In this document: piece after piece, positions 41,984-52,058 of the stretch
Numbering within the stretch: the first letter of the stretch is position 1
How the letters are laid out: each line of letters begins with the position of its first letter
Source of the DNA: Ruminococcaceae bacterium UBA4871
GTDB taxonomy: Bacteria > Bacillota > Clostridia > Oscillospirales > Acutalibacteraceae
Direction of reading: 5' to 3'
NCBI GenBank assembly: GCA_002399445.1
Contig: DHDR01000010.1
Location: 19,774 to 83,773, forward strand
Length of the DNA: 64,000 nt
The notes under the pieces: generated by a model
Database searches by the model: none
Seen by the model: only the letters and a program-made list of their open reading frames with translations
What the model was told of the DNA's origin: nothing
Made by a program: the position numbers and the translations under genes

Positions 41984-44406
41984 GACCACTTCGGCTTCGG
42001 ATGAAAGCGTTCGGCTCTTATTTGCATGAGACCAAGATCGATTTTACGGAGCTTGGTGAGCATCCGCTGTTTCTGATTACAGGTGCCACCGGCGGTGGAA
42101 AGACAACAATTTTGGACGCAATGTGTTTTGCCCTTTATGGAAAAGCAACTGGAGGGCGGCGCAGTTGGGAGGGGATGCGCAGCCTTTCGGCAAAGCCGGA
42201 AGATGAAACCTTGGTCGAGTTTGAATTCGGCTACCGTGGTTCAGCATATAAATGGTTTCGCAGCAGAAAAGAATATTATTCCAAGCGGGCCGATACGATG
42301 AAAGTTAAAGATGTGCATGAGTGCTACCAGAGAAAAAAGGATGGAAAATGGGAATTGCTGTGCTCTGGTTCAGAACTGCGTGTCAAAGAACAGGCGGAAC
42401 AACTGTTAGGGTTAACCTGTGAGCAGTTTTCTCAGGTAGTCGTCCTGCCGCAGGGGGATTTTTTGAAGCTTTTGCTGGCCAATTCGCGTGACAAGGCTTC
42501 CCTGCTGCAGACATTGTTTGCAACAGAACGCTGGGAACGCCTGACACGCCGGATGCGTGATCGGGCGGGAAGCCTTTCCAAACAAGCTGGACAAAATGAT
42601 GCCGCCAGAGCTTCGATAGTTTCGCGTGAGGGCGTGCAGGACATGGATGGCCTGCAGGAAAAATGCCGAAAACTTGCAGAAGAGCAAAACAGGCTGCAGA
42701 AATCCTTGGCTGCTGCACAGGAAAAACAGGCGCAGTGTAATCGGGTCTATGATATTGCAGCCAAGGCTGCAGATGCTTATGATGGATTGAAGCAGCGTGA
42801 AAAAATCCTAAGTGATGCAGCCAAGCGTTCGCAACAGGCGGCAGGGGAGAATGCTAAGATGCAGGCTGCACTTCCGCAGGCGGAAACTTGCAGAGCGCAG
42901 GCCAAGAAGCTTGGCGAGCAGGCTGCAGCTCGGCAGAGTGCGCTGGATGCAGCCCGACAGCTGGATACTTTACGAAAAAAGATTCAGAGGACACAGACTC
43001 AGCTGCAGCAGAATCAAAAATTGTTGGAACAGGCCGAACAGACACAAAAAGAGGCGCAGGAACGTTGGCAGAAGGGCATGAAATTTTCAGATGGTCTTCA
43101 AGCACAGCTTGCAAAACTGCCGGAAATTACAAAAGCAATCAACATGGAGATGCAGACGAATGCGGCGGCAGCAGTTGCAGCGGGTCTTCAGGAAAACTGT
43201 CCGTGTCCGGTCTGTGGTTCCTTTCATCATCCGAATCCGGCAAAGCCATCGGGCAGGCTGCAGGAACTGCGGCAAATGCAGGAAAAGGTGAAGACAGCAT
43301 CCAATACTCTGCAGAAAGCACGTGCAAGACTTAAGCTGTTGGAAGAACAGCGGGAAAAGGCAAGAACAGAAGCGGAACAAAGGCGCAGCCTTTTGACTGA
43401 TCTGAAAAATCAGTTTTCCGCCGATGCAGCAACCGAAAAAGCGATTGCAGAGCAGATGCAGGGCAGCGCAACCCTTGCGGAATTGGAACAGACTGTGCAG
43501 AAGCTTCGTGGGGAAGCGAACAAACTGACGCAGCAGGAAACCCTTCTCCGCCGGAATGCAGAAAATGCGCGCAGCCGTGCAGCGGCGGCGGAAGAAGCGT
43601 TCCGAAAAACGAAGGCGGATGTTACCGACGCACAGGCAAAGTATCAGCTCGCAATTTCAGAGTACCGAACACAGCCGGAGGTCCCAAAGGATGTGGAGCG
43701 ACCTGATGAGAAAGCCGCTCGTCAGGCGCGGGATGCAGCCCAACAGGAAGCAGGAAGGTTGGCGGGACAGACAGGCCGTGCACAGGAAAGCCTAAAAAGC
43801 GCACAGCACTCGCAGAAGCAGCTGCAGAAGCTGGAACAGCAAGGAAAAGATTTGCGTGTGCAGTATGAAGCGACTGGGCGTCTGGCAGATCTGCTTTCCG
43901 GCAGGACCAAACAGAAAGTGCCGATTCAACAATTTGTGCTGGGCATTATGCTGGATGATATTCTCGCAAGTGCCAATACTTTTTTTTCTGACCTCTCCGG
44001 AGGGCGGTATCGCCTTCTGCGCCAAAAAACGCCTGCCGGCGGAAATGCGCTTGGCGGACTGGACCTTTTGGTATTGGATGCGGCATCCGGCGGGGAGCGG
44101 AATGTCAATACGCTTTCCGGCGGGGAACTGTTTCTTGCGTCTCTGTCTCTTGCATTTGGATTATCGGATACGGTGCAGAGCTATTCGGGTGCGGTCCGGC
44201 TGGACTCTTTGTTTATTGATGAAGGTTTCGGTTCTCTTGATCAGGAGACCTTGGATACTGCCATGAACGCTCTGCTTCGCCTGCAGAAATCCGGCCGTAC
44301 GGTGGGAATTATCTCCCATGTGACGGAATTGCAGAATGTCATCAAAAAACAGCTGGTTGTCAGCCGCCTGCCAGACGGTACCAGCTGTGTTCAAATCGTG
44401 GTATAA
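41980..44406 (+). CDS. sbcC: Exonuclease SbcCD subunit C (Rad50-like ATPase)
   Basis: 808 residues. Walker A is ITGATGGGKTTILDA near residue 35. Two long coiled-coil arms rich in Gln, Ala, Glu and Lys (about 200-400 and 450-640) flank a zinc hook, NCPCPVCGSFHHP. The C-terminal half has the ABC signature LSGGELFLASLSLAFGL and Walker B LFIDEGFGSLD. At 808 residues it is shorter than E. coli SbcC (about 1050), through shorter coils. It converges with recG, with seven bases between stops. Confidence 0.95.
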   Translation: MRPLRLRMKAFGSYLHETKIDFTELGEHPLFLITGATGGGKTTILDAMCFALYGKATGGRRSWEGMRSLSAKPEDETLVEFEFGYRGSAYKWFRSRKEYYSKRADTMKVKDVHECYQRKKDGKWELLCSGSELRVKEQAEQLLGLTCEQFSQVVVLPQGDFLKLLLANSRDKASLLQTLFATERWERLTRRMRDRAGSLSKQAGQNDAARASIVSREGVQDMDGLQEKCRKLAEEQNRLQKSLAAAQEKQAQCNRVYDIAAKAADAYDGLKQREKILSDAAKRSQQAAGENAKMQAALPQAETCRAQAKKLGEQAAARQSALDAARQLDTLRKKIQRTQTQLQQNQKLLEQAEQTQKEAQERWQKGMKFSDGLQAQLAKLPEITKAINMEMQTNAAAAVAAGLQENCPCPVCGSFHHPNPAKPSGRLQELRQMQEKVKTASNTLQKARARLKLLEEQREKARTEAEQRRSLLTDLKNQFSADAATEKAIAEQMQGSATLAELEQTVQKLRGEANKLTQQETLLRRNAENARSRAAAAEEAFRKTKADVTDAQAKYQLAISEYRTQPEVPKDVERPDEKAARQARDAAQQEAGRLAGQTGRAQESLKSAQHSQKQLQKLEQQGKDLRVQYEATGRLADLLSGRTKQKVPIQQFVLGIMLDDILASANTFFSDLSGGRYRLLRQKTPAGGNALGGLDLLVLDAASGGERNVNTLSGGELFLASLSLAFGLSDTVQSYSGAVRLDSLFIDEGFGSLDQETLDTAMNALLRLQKSGRTVGIISHVTELQNVIKKQLVVSRLPDGTSCVQIVV

Positions 44407-44413
44407 AAAATTA

Positions 44414-46456
44414 TTAGTCGCTTCCGGCCGGAGAGCCGCTTTCCGCAAAGAGCTGACGCACTTCTGCACGCAGGCCGCGGTGAGCCGGTTCTTCCAGCGG
44501 CGGGTCCTGCTGCAGCAGTTTCTTTGCAACTTCCTGTGCATTTTTCAGCACTGCAAGGTCGCTGTTCATATCGGCAATTTTCAGTTCCGGAAGGCCATGC
44601 TGCCGCTGCCCGAAGAAATCGCCGGGGCCACGCAGTTTCAGGTCTTCTTCGGCAATGGTGAAGCCATTGGAAGTTTCGCACATGACTTTCATGCGGGCGC
44701 GTGCATTGTCATTCTGTGCATTTGTGATTAGAATACAATAACTTTGATAGCTGCCCCGTCCGACCCTGCCGCGCAGTTGGTGCAGCTGGGAAAGGCCATA
44801 TTGTTCAGCATTTTCAATCAGCATATCCACGGCATTGGGTACGTCAACACCGACTTCCACTACAGTTGTGGAGACGAGAATATCAATTTTTCCGGCAGAG
44901 AATTGCTCCATGATGCTGTCTTTGTCTTTTGCCTTCATGCGTCCGTGCAGTGCAGCAATACGGCAGTCCGGCAGCACCTCTTGCAGGTGCTGCGCGTATT
45001 CTGTAACGCTGGCTTTGTCGTTTCCACCTTCTATGGCCGGACAGATGATATAAGCCTGACGGCCCTCATGGACATGCTTTTGCAGAAAATGAAGCGCCCG
45101 CATCCGTTTTCCAGTGTCAATACAGAAAGTCTGGATTTTTTGTCTGCCGGGGGGCAGTTCATTCATCACGGAAATGTCTAAATCACCATAGATCATCAGT
45201 GCCAGAGTGCGCGGAATTGGTGTGGCACTCATCACTAAAACATGTGTACCTTTGGACTTTTCGGCGAGCGCGGCGCGCTGATTGACGCCGAAGCGGTGCT
45301 GTTCGTCCGTAATGACCAGCCCAAGCCTTTGAAACTGTACATCCGGTGTCAAAAGAGCGTGAGTACCGACCAACAGTGGAATGCTGCCGTTGGCAATGTC
45401 TGCTTTTACAGCGGCTTTTTCCTTTGCTTTCATAGAACCGGTCAGTAACCCCACACGGATGCCGGCGGCTTCCAGCAGCTTTGTCAGGGAGGTGTAATGC
45501 TGGTGCGCCAGAATATCGGTTGGTGCCATGAAAGCCGCCTGCATGCCATTTCGGATGACGGTGTAACAGCAGGCAGCGGCCACAGCGGTTTTTCCGGAGC
45601 CGACGTCGCCCTGAATCAAACGGTTCATGGGGAAGCCGCTCTGCATGTCCTGCACGGCCTCTTCTGCGGCACGCTTTTGGGCGTTCGTAGGGGAAAAGGG
45701 GAGCAGTTCCCAGAAATTCTCCAAAAAGTTCTGCTGAATTGGGAAACTGCTTTTTTCGCGGATGCGGTTTTTCATGGCGAGCAGGCCAAGCTGCAAAACC
45801 AGCAATTCTTCAAAAGCAAGCCGGCGGCGGGCGATTTCCATACTTTCCTTATCTTTTGGCTGATGAATATTTTCCAGCGCATAACGTAACTCACACAGGC
45901 TGTACTGCTGGCGGATTTCCTGCGGAATCGGGTCTCGAATCGTATCCGGTAACAGGTGCAGGGCTTCTTTGACAGCCGATTCTATGATTCGGCTGGAGAG
46001 CCCCTTTGTTTGTGGATAGATAGGACGCAATCCGGGGTGCTGCCCATCTTTTGCAAAGGCAGGCGCAGCCATTTGATATTTTCCATAACTCCGATTCACT
46101 TTCCCATAGAAAAGATAGCAGGTTCCGCTGCTCAGCAGGTTTTGAATGTAGGAATTATTAAAAAAAGTGAGTTCTAAGGGAGTTCCCTCGTCATCCACAA
46201 CGCGCACATGAATCAGCATGATGCCAGAATGTGTAAATACAGGTGCATGAATGCTTTCGACGGTGGCCCGCACAGCACAGGGAATGTCTGTGGGTGCCTG
46301 CATGACCGTATAAGGTTTGCTCCAGTCCTCATAGGCACGGGGATACAAATATAGCAAAGCGCCGACCGTGGGCGCACCGAGCTTCCGAAAAAGCTCTGCG
46401 CGTTTGCCGCCGACGCCTTTCAATTTTTGAATGGGCTGTGCAAATAAAGAGGACAT
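44414..46456 (-). CDS. recG: ATP-dependent DNA helicase RecG
   Basis: 680 residues. It remodels stalled forks and Holliday junctions. A wedge OB domain (about 55-150) precedes the helicase core: Walker A GDVGSGKTAVAAA, DEQHRFGVNQR, VMSATPIPRTLAL, and QLRGRVGRGSYQSYC. Its start overlaps the fakA stop by one base (TAATG). The pairing with fakA/yloV recurs in Firmicutes. Confidence 0.96.
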   Translation of the reverse strand: MSSLFAQPIQKLKGVGGKRAELFRKLGAPTVGALLYLYPRAYEDWSKPYTVMQAPTDIPCAVRATVESIHAPVFTHSGIMLIHVRVVDDEGTPLELTFFNNSYIQNLLSSGTCYLFYGKVNRSYGKYQMAAPAFAKDGQHPGLRPIYPQTKGLSSRIIESAVKEALHLLPDTIRDPIPQEIRQQYSLCELRYALENIHQPKDKESMEIARRRLAFEELLVLQLGLLAMKNRIREKSSFPIQQNFLENFWELLPFSPTNAQKRAAEEAVQDMQSGFPMNRLIQGDVGSGKTAVAAACCYTVIRNGMQAAFMAPTDILAHQHYTSLTKLLEAAGIRVGLLTGSMKAKEKAAVKADIANGSIPLLVGTHALLTPDVQFQRLGLVITDEQHRFGVNQRAALAEKSKGTHVLVMSATPIPRTLALMIYGDLDISVMNELPPGRQKIQTFCIDTGKRMRALHFLQKHVHEGRQAYIICPAIEGGNDKASVTEYAQHLQEVLPDCRIAALHGRMKAKDKDSIMEQFSAGKIDILVSTTVVEVGVDVPNAVDMLIENAEQYGLSQLHQLRGRVGRGSYQSYCILITNAQNDNARARMKVMCETSNGFTIAEEDLKLRGPGDFFGQRQHGLPELKIADMNSDLAVLKNAQEVAKKLLQQDPPLEEPAHRGLRAEVRQLFAESGSPAGSD

Positions 46457-48126
46457 TATTCCACCGAAATCAGGAAATAGTGGATTGGCTGTCCACCATT
46501 GACAAGGGTGATCTCAATGTCGGAACTTACTTTGGACTTAATGCGGTTATAGGCTTCATTAGCCTGCTCTTCCGTAATATCTTCGCCATAAATAATGGTG
46601 ATGAATGCTGTAGAGCGGTTTACCATAGAATGTGTCAGTTTAAAACAGGCGTGAATGATATCTTTTTCGATTACTGTCAGTTTACCGTCTATCAGCCCGA
46701 GAATATCCCCCTCAGAAATGCGGTGACCGCCGAATTCACTGTTACGGGACGCATAAGTAACGGAACCAGTTCTGACTTTCCCGGCTGCTTCCATCATTTT
46801 AACGGCATTAACTTCACACGTCAAATCCGGATCGTAGGCAAGCATTGCAGAAAGTCCCTGCGGAATGGTGCGTGTTGGCAAAACCATCACTTTACGGTCC
46901 TTTACCAGCGGGACGACCTGTTCCGATGCCATTGTAATATTTTTATTGTTTGGCAGAACCAAAACCGTTTTTGCGGGGGTTGCCAGTACTGCTTTCATAA
47001 TATCTTCTGTACTTGGATTCATCGTTTGACCGCCGTTCACAACATGAGCGCAGCCAAGATCCATGAAAAGAGTTTTCAAACCGTCACCAGCAGCAACAGA
47101 AACAAAGCCGACTTTTTCTGTCGGCTCTTCCGGCTTCAGAGCTTCTTTTTCTGTTTTCGCTTTGACAGCCTCTTCGGCTGCTTTTGCCTTGCGGTGCTGT
47201 TCTTTCATGTTGTCAATCTTTACGGTGAGAAGCTGACCATAACGGAGTGCAGCCTCTAAAGCTTTGTTGGGTTCCTCTGTGTGGACATGAGTTTTAATAA
47301 TATCGTTATCCGAAACGACGACGACACAGTCACCGATAGTTTCCAAATACCGGCGCAGTTCCTCCGGATCTTTCCGCGGACTTTTTTCACGGCTGACGAT
47401 AAACTCTGTGCAGTACGTGAAACGGATGTCCCCGTCAAATTCTGCCGCAGCACTGTTAAAAGAATCGCTGCTGGTCAAATCGACAGCAATCTCTTCATCT
47501 GCATCATTCTGCAGAATGACGCCATCCCGAAAAACACTCATCATTCCTTCAAAAATACAGCACAATCCCTTGCCGCCGGCATCCACAACACCGGCTCTTT
47601 TCAGCACGGGCAGCTGTTCCGGTGTTTCTGCCAGCGCTTCTTCAGCACCCTGACAGATGGCACTCCAGACATAAATGGTATCGTTGTCAATTCCTGCGGC
47701 AGCCTTTCCTTTTTCACTTGCAACGCGGGAAACAGTTAGGATTGTACCTTCCGTTGGTTTCATGACGGCTTTATAGGCATCATCGACTCCCAGACTGAGT
47801 GCATTGGCAAGCTCATTTCCGGAAATTTCTTCTAAATCCTTCACACCGTCAGCAAATCCGCGGAACAACAGGGACAGAATAACGCCTGAATTTCCGCGTG
47901 CACCCCGCAATAAACCAGAAGCGGCTTTTCGGGCAACTTCAGAGACAGTCCCACCCTGTTCTTTCTGCAGTTCTGCGGAAGCGTTTGCCATAGTCATGGA
48001 CATATTGGTGCCGGTATCGCCGTCCGGCACAGGGAATATATTAAGTTTATCGATATGGCTTCGGTGCCGGGCGATGTTATTTGCACCGGAAATCATCGCA
48101 TTTCGCAAATCTGTTCCATTAATCAT
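46456..48126 (-). CDS. fakA: Fatty acid kinase catalytic subunit FakA (DAK2 domain, YloV family)
   Basis: 556 residues. The N-terminal DhaL-like kinase domain has IFPVPDGDTGTNMSMTM, which binds metal and ATP, and GARGNSGVILSLLFRG. The middle part (about 200-330) and the C-terminal domain are as in YloV proteins. It phosphorylates fatty acids held by a FakB (DegV) partner, which is not in the window. The start ATG 48126 is eight bases after AAAGGAG; TTG 48132 is too close. It is co-transcribed with recG. Confidence 0.9.
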   Translation of the reverse strand: MINGTDLRNAMISGANNIARHRSHIDKLNIFPVPDGDTGTNMSMTMANASAELQKEQGGTVSEVARKAASGLLRGARGNSGVILSLLFRGFADGVKDLEEISGNELANALSLGVDDAYKAVMKPTEGTILTVSRVASEKGKAAAGIDNDTIYVWSAICQGAEEALAETPEQLPVLKRAGVVDAGGKGLCCIFEGMMSVFRDGVILQNDADEEIAVDLTSSDSFNSAAAEFDGDIRFTYCTEFIVSREKSPRKDPEELRRYLETIGDCVVVVSDNDIIKTHVHTEEPNKALEAALRYGQLLTVKIDNMKEQHRKAKAAEEAVKAKTEKEALKPEEPTEKVGFVSVAAGDGLKTLFMDLGCAHVVNGGQTMNPSTEDIMKAVLATPAKTVLVLPNNKNITMASEQVVPLVKDRKVMVLPTRTIPQGLSAMLAYDPDLTCEVNAVKMMEAAGKVRTGSVTYASRNSEFGGHRISEGDILGLIDGKLTVIEKDIIHACFKLTHSMVNRSTAFITIIYGEDITEEQANEAYNRIKSKVSSDIEITLVNGGQPIHYFLISVE

Positions 48127-48313
48127 ATGCAAAGCTCCTTTAGAAACTTTTTAATATAAGGTGCCTGGAATCAGGTGCCTTGAGTTTCGACAATGTCTCT
48201 GAGTCTTGTTTTTTAATATCAGTATACCATAGAAATTATGGGGATTCAACTGAAAACTCCCATTGTGGTTAGAAACTGCTGTACAAAAATTACGTTGAAA
48301 CTTTTGCGGATGT

Positions 48314-48694
48314 TCAGTTGTTTTCCCCAAGAGAAATGCCGTAAAAGTGCATGAGATCCTCCAGCCCGCTTTTGACTTCTTCTCGGGGGAAGTTGCCGGC
48401 TGCCAGCACTTCATCGGGAAGGCAATTGAGATTGGTATAGAAATCCAACCCGAGTTTCAGGTCATCCGGTTGGTCGGGATGGATAGAATCAAAAAGCAGG
48501 TCCTCAGCTTTGCAGAATTGACCCTGCGCTGTGAGTGCTGTCAGCATAGAACGGAGGTCACCGCCTACTTCGCCGGGCTTAATTTGCCGATGGAGGTCAT
48601 ACCGAATACTGGTCTCTCCCCCGCATGCAAGCTTGGCAATGGCTCTTGCCATCATGTTGATCTGGCGCATCAGCCAGTCTTCTTCGTAAAACAT
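48314..48694 (-). CDS. DUF6483-like small soluble protein
   Basis: 126 residues, helical. The start MFYEEDWLMRQINMMARAIAKL and the later DLLFDSIH and DFYTNLNCLPDEVL resemble a small family found in clostridia and annotated DUF6483. Its role is unknown. It starts 18 bases after the ymdB stop, so it probably ends the ymdB message. The family call is from memory of the sequence pattern. Confidence 0.7.
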   Translation of the reverse strand: MFYEEDWLMRQINMMARAIAKLACGGETSIRYDLHRQIKPGEVGGDLRSMLTALTAQGQFCKAEDLLFDSIHPDQPDDLKLGLDFYTNLNCLPDEVLAAGNFPREEVKSGLEDLMHFYGISLGENN

Positions 48695-48711
48695 GGTTTT
48701 AATCCTCCGCT

Positions 48712-49479
48712 TTACTGCAGTTCCAGCCGTTCAACATTTTGACAGCGACCGGTTTTTTCATCAATTTCAAATAAGCAGCAGTCCATTTTAAAAGGCCCGT
48801 CTTTGACAAGATCAAAGCGAACGGGCATTTGACTGCGCATTTTGCGGATGGTCAGCTCAGGTTTTACACCGAGGACAGAATTCACAGCGCCAGTCATGCC
48901 AAGGTCAGAGATATAGCCGGTACCCTTGGGCAGGATGCATTCATCTGCGGTCTGCACATGGGTATGTGTGCCCCAGAGGGCGCTTATCCGGCCGTCCAGA
49001 TAATATCCCATGCTGCGTTTTTCTCCGGTCGCTTCTGCATGAAAATCTACCACTGTGATTTTTGGGATGTTTTTCAGCATGGCGTCTGCTGTGAAAAAAG
49101 GATTATCGAGTGGATCCAAGTAAACGGTTCCCATCAAATTTAGGATGCCCACTTGTATGCGTCCCATGTCATAGATTGTAAAGCCGCGTCCGGGGGCGCC
49201 GGATGGAAAGTTTGCGGGCCTCAGCAGCTGTTCGCATTCGTCATAAGTATCATAGCTTTCCTTCCGGCGGAAACTATGATTGCCGGAAGTGATAATGTCT
49301 GCACCGCTGTCCAGCAGATATCGAACGGAAGAAGGTGTCAGCCCGTTTCCATCGGCGCTGTTTTCACCGTTTGCGATAACCAGATCGACTGCTTTCAGTT
49401 TTTTAAGTGTTGGGAGCTTTTCCCTTAAAAAATGGCAGCCAGCACTGCCGACGACATCGCCGATTGCAAGAATATTCAT
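48712..49479 (-). CDS. ymdB: YmdB-family metallophosphoesterase
   Basis: 255 residues. Metal-ligand motifs are LAIGDVVGSAG, IANGENSADGNGL, TSGNHSFRR, VDFHAEATGEKRSMGYYLDGR and GTHTHVQTADE. In Bacillus subtilis YmdB is a cyclic-nucleotide phosphodiesterase linked to biofilm and motility decisions and lies next to rny, as here. Length is typical. Confidence 0.93.
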   Translation of the reverse strand: MNILAIGDVVGSAGCHFLREKLPTLKKLKAVDLVIANGENSADGNGLTPSSVRYLLDSGADIITSGNHSFRRKESYDTYDECEQLLRPANFPSGAPGRGFTIYDMGRIQVGILNLMGTVYLDPLDNPFFTADAMLKNIPKITVVDFHAEATGEKRSMGYYLDGRISALWGTHTHVQTADECILPKGTGYISDLGMTGAVNSVLGVKPELTIRKMRSQMPVRFDLVKDGPFKMDCCLFEIDEKTGRCQNVERLELQ

Positions 49480-49565
49480 AAATCTTTCTCCTTCCCAGAT
49501 ACTTCATTTTGCCGTAAAAGTTCCCACATTGGCCTTCTATGGGGTGCGGCTTTGTATGTCTGTTG

Positions 49566-49609
49566 AAAAAAGCTGCCACGGAATGTACATTCTATACACC
49601 GCAGCAGCA
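49566..49609 (-). terminator. Candidate terminator between rny and ymdB
   Basis: On the minus strand GCTGCTGCGG can pair, with two weak pairs, with CCGTGGCAGC and is followed by TTTTTTC. It is partial at best, since ymdB shows no clear promoter of its own. Confidence 0.5.
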
Positions 49610-49615
49610 ATTATT

Positions 49616-51169
49616 CTATTTTGCGAAGTCGGCTACTCGACTTTCGCGAATAATATTCACTTTAATCTGGCCGGGGTATTCCAAATCGGACTCGATTTTT
49701 CGGCAAATATCATGTGCCAAAAGCGTCATTTTGTCATCCGAAATGGCTTCGGGTTTCACAATGACACGAATTTCACGTCCGGCCTGAATGGCATAGCAGC
49801 GTTCTACTCCTTCAAATCCAGAGGCAACTTCCTCCAGCTTTTCAAGGCGCTTAATATAGTTTTCAACATTTTCACGACGTGCACCGGGACGAGCTGCACT
49901 GATTGCATCAGCAGCCTGAACCAAACAGGCAATTACTGTCTTTGGCTCAATGTCATTATGGTGTGCAGCAATGGCATGCACAACTGCTTCGCTTTCTTTA
50001 TATTTTCGGGCAACTTCCACACCGATATCAACATGAGAACCTTCCATCTCATGGTCAAGTGCCTTGCCAATATCATGCAGTAAACCGGCACGGCGGGCCA
50101 TCGTGGGGTCAAGTCCAAGCTCGGACGCCATAATACCGGAGAGCGAAGCAACTTCCAAGGAATGGTCCAATACATTTTGACCATAACTTGTGCGGTAGCG
50201 CAGACGCCCAAGAAGCTTCACAAGTTCGGGATGGATATTGGTGATGCCAACCTGCAGTACAGCATTTTCACCAGCTTGTTTAATATTTGCGTCCACTTCT
50301 TTGCGGGCTTTTTCTACTGTTTCTTCAATGCGGGCCGGATGAATACGACCGTCAGCAATCAGCTTTTCCAGCGCAACACGGGCAATCTCTCTGCGTACAG
50401 GTTCAAAACTGGAAATTGTAATTGCTTCCGGCGTATCGTCAATAATCAGATCAACGCCGGTCAGTGTTTCAATCGTGCGGATATTCCGGCCTTCGCGGCC
50501 GATAATGCGGCCTTTCATTTCATCATTCGGCAGCGGTACAACGGAAATCGTCGCTTCTGAAACGTGGTCGGCGGCGCAGCGCTGGATCGCCATTGAAATG
50601 ATTTCACGGGCCGAGTTGTCTGCTTCATCCTTGGTTTGCTGTTCAAAGTCGCGCAGCTTAACAGCTTTTTCATGCTGAATATCCGTTTCGAACTCTTTAA
50701 GCAGATATTCTTTTGCCTGCTCTGCAGTAAAGCCGGAAATTCGCTCCAGAGTTTCCAACTGCTCTTTCTTGATATTTTCGGCTTTTGCCAGATATTCTTC
50801 AGCCTGCTTGTTCTTTTTAGAAAGCTTTTCCTCCTTATTTTCAAAGTTTTCCAGCTTTTTATCAAGGCTTTCTCCCTTTTGCTGGATACGCCGTTCCTGC
50901 CGCTGAATCTCCTTACGGCGGTCATTCATTTCATGTTCCGCTTCCGTCCGCAGCCGATGCAGCTCATCTTTTCCTTCTAGAATTGTTTCTTTCTGTTTCG
51001 CCTGCGCAGATTTCAGCGCGTCATTTACGATCCGTTTCGCTTCCTCTTCTGCGGAACCAATAGCAAGTTCGGCGGTCTGTTTACGGTGACGTTCGCCGGC
51101 AAAGAAGCCCGCGGCAATGCCTGCAGCGAGGCAGACAATGCACAGAACGATCACGATGACAGGATTCAA
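49616..51169 (-). CDS. rny: Ribonuclease Y
   Basis: About 517 residues. A membrane helix (VIVIVLCIVCLAAGIAAGFFAG) is followed by a long charged coiled coil (about 30-180). A KH domain follows with KGRIIGREGRNIRTIETLTGVDLIIDD. The HD nuclease domain contains AGLLHDIGKALDHEMEGSHVDIG. It is the main initiator of mRNA decay in many Firmicutes and sits at the membrane. GTG 51181 lies inside the consensus Shine-Dalgarno AGGAGGTG, so TTG 51169 was chosen. Confidence 0.95.
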   Translation of the reverse strand: MNPVIVIVLCIVCLAAGIAAGFFAGERHRKQTAELAIGSAEEEAKRIVNDALKSAQAKQKETILEGKDELHRLRTEAEHEMNDRRKEIQRQERRIQQKGESLDKKLENFENKEEKLSKKNKQAEEYLAKAENIKKEQLETLERISGFTAEQAKEYLLKEFETDIQHEKAVKLRDFEQQTKDEADNSAREIISMAIQRCAADHVSEATISVVPLPNDEMKGRIIGREGRNIRTIETLTGVDLIIDDTPEAITISSFEPVRREIARVALEKLIADGRIHPARIEETVEKARKEVDANIKQAGENAVLQVGITNIHPELVKLLGRLRYRTSYGQNVLDHSLEVASLSGIMASELGLDPTMARRAGLLHDIGKALDHEMEGSHVDIGVEVARKYKESEAVVHAIAAHHNDIEPKTVIACLVQAADAISAARPGARRENVENYIKRLEKLEEVASGFEGVERCYAIQAGREIRVIVKPEAISDDKMTLLAHDICRKIESDLEYPGQIKVNIIRESRVADFAK

Positions 51170-51686
51170 TTGTTTGAGCACCTCCTCTGTCCCGGAGCGC
51201 GCCCCTTCTGCCTTGCATACAGATATGGAATTGTCATGAAAAATACATATTATACTAAATAAAAAGAGTCTGCTTCAAAAATTCAAAAAGCTCAGACTAC
51301 CTTACCGGTCCATACTTCCGGCTTTTATTTACCAATCTATCTGCTGGAGCAAAACAGGTGCTTCCAGTGGACTGTGCAGCCAGCCTTTTTTAGCTTTTCC
51401 GCACAAAATTGTAACCGCGGAGCAAATTCCAGTTTTTATTTCTGGAACTGACTGCATACGTTTTAAAATTCATTTTATTGAAAATGGGACCGGGTATATT
51501 CCCGGAAAATGCGCAATTCAGCATCTTAAGAATAATTGTATAACGTTTATGGGTCCATTGTCAAGAAAAGATACAGGTTTTCACCGGAATTCCTGCAAAT
51601 TTCACGACATCTGTCATGAGATGGTTTTCTCCAAACGCAAGCAGTGGAGAATGAAAAAAGTTTTTGTCGAAAAAACCGGACTTTCA
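51170..51686. other. Gene-free stretch between rny and the thrS promoter
   Basis: About 500 bases without a supportable gene. It contains the candidate rny promoter at 51249-51278. Several short imperfect hairpins occur (for example TTCCAG with CTGGAA near 51450), but no recognised RNA family. Confidence 0.6.
51249..51278 (-). promoter_or_regulatory. Candidate promoter of rny
   Basis: On the minus strand TTGAAG (51278-51273) and TATAAT (51254-51249) have an 18-base spacer. Confidence 0.5.
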
Positions 51687-51715
51687 TTGACAAGCCCAGA
51701 CAGAAGTGCTATGAT
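51687..51715 (+). promoter_or_regulatory. Promoter of thrS
   Basis: TTGACA 51687-51692 and TATGAT 51710-51715 have a 17-base spacer. Confidence 0.8.
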
Positions 51716-51721
51716 ACAAAC

Positions 51722-51971
51722 AAATTGAACACCGGAAATCGTTGATGAGGAAGCCGCATTTCCTCCTGCAGCAGAGAGCGGGTACCAAAGGCTGAAAGTA
51801 TCCGCGGCGGGAGCCATGCATTCGCTACCGCCTCTGAGTGTGTACCGATGAAAGTATACCGGTCCGGCGCCGTTACCCGCCGCAGAAAGATGTGTCCTGT
51901 TTAAGGATATAATCTGGGTGGAATCGTGAGACTATTCGTCTTGCCCCAGGAAGGGGCAGGGCGCTTTTTTT
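51722..51971 (+). promoter_or_regulatory. Threonine T-box leader of thrS
   Basis: A long Stem I with AGAGAGCGGG is followed by a probable specifier ACC (Thr) at 51827-51829. The T-box word is CTGGGTGGAATCGTG near 51915-51928, a variant of GGTGGNACC with T in place of one C. A terminator follows at 51937. The base after TGG is A, which would pair with a U discriminator on tRNA-Thr. Uncharged tRNA-Thr should allow read-through into thrS. Confidence 0.82.
51937..51971 (+). terminator. Regulated terminator of the thrS T-box
   Basis: CGTCTTGCCCC pairs (with G-T pairs) with GGGGCAGGGCG around AGGAA, followed by C and seven T residues. Confidence 0.85.
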
Positions 51972-52058
51972 ATCCCTTACAGATATTCCATATTCCGGCT
52001 TATTTTGATTATCATTCTAATTTGCATAGAATCATTATAATAAAAGGAGAGATCTTCC

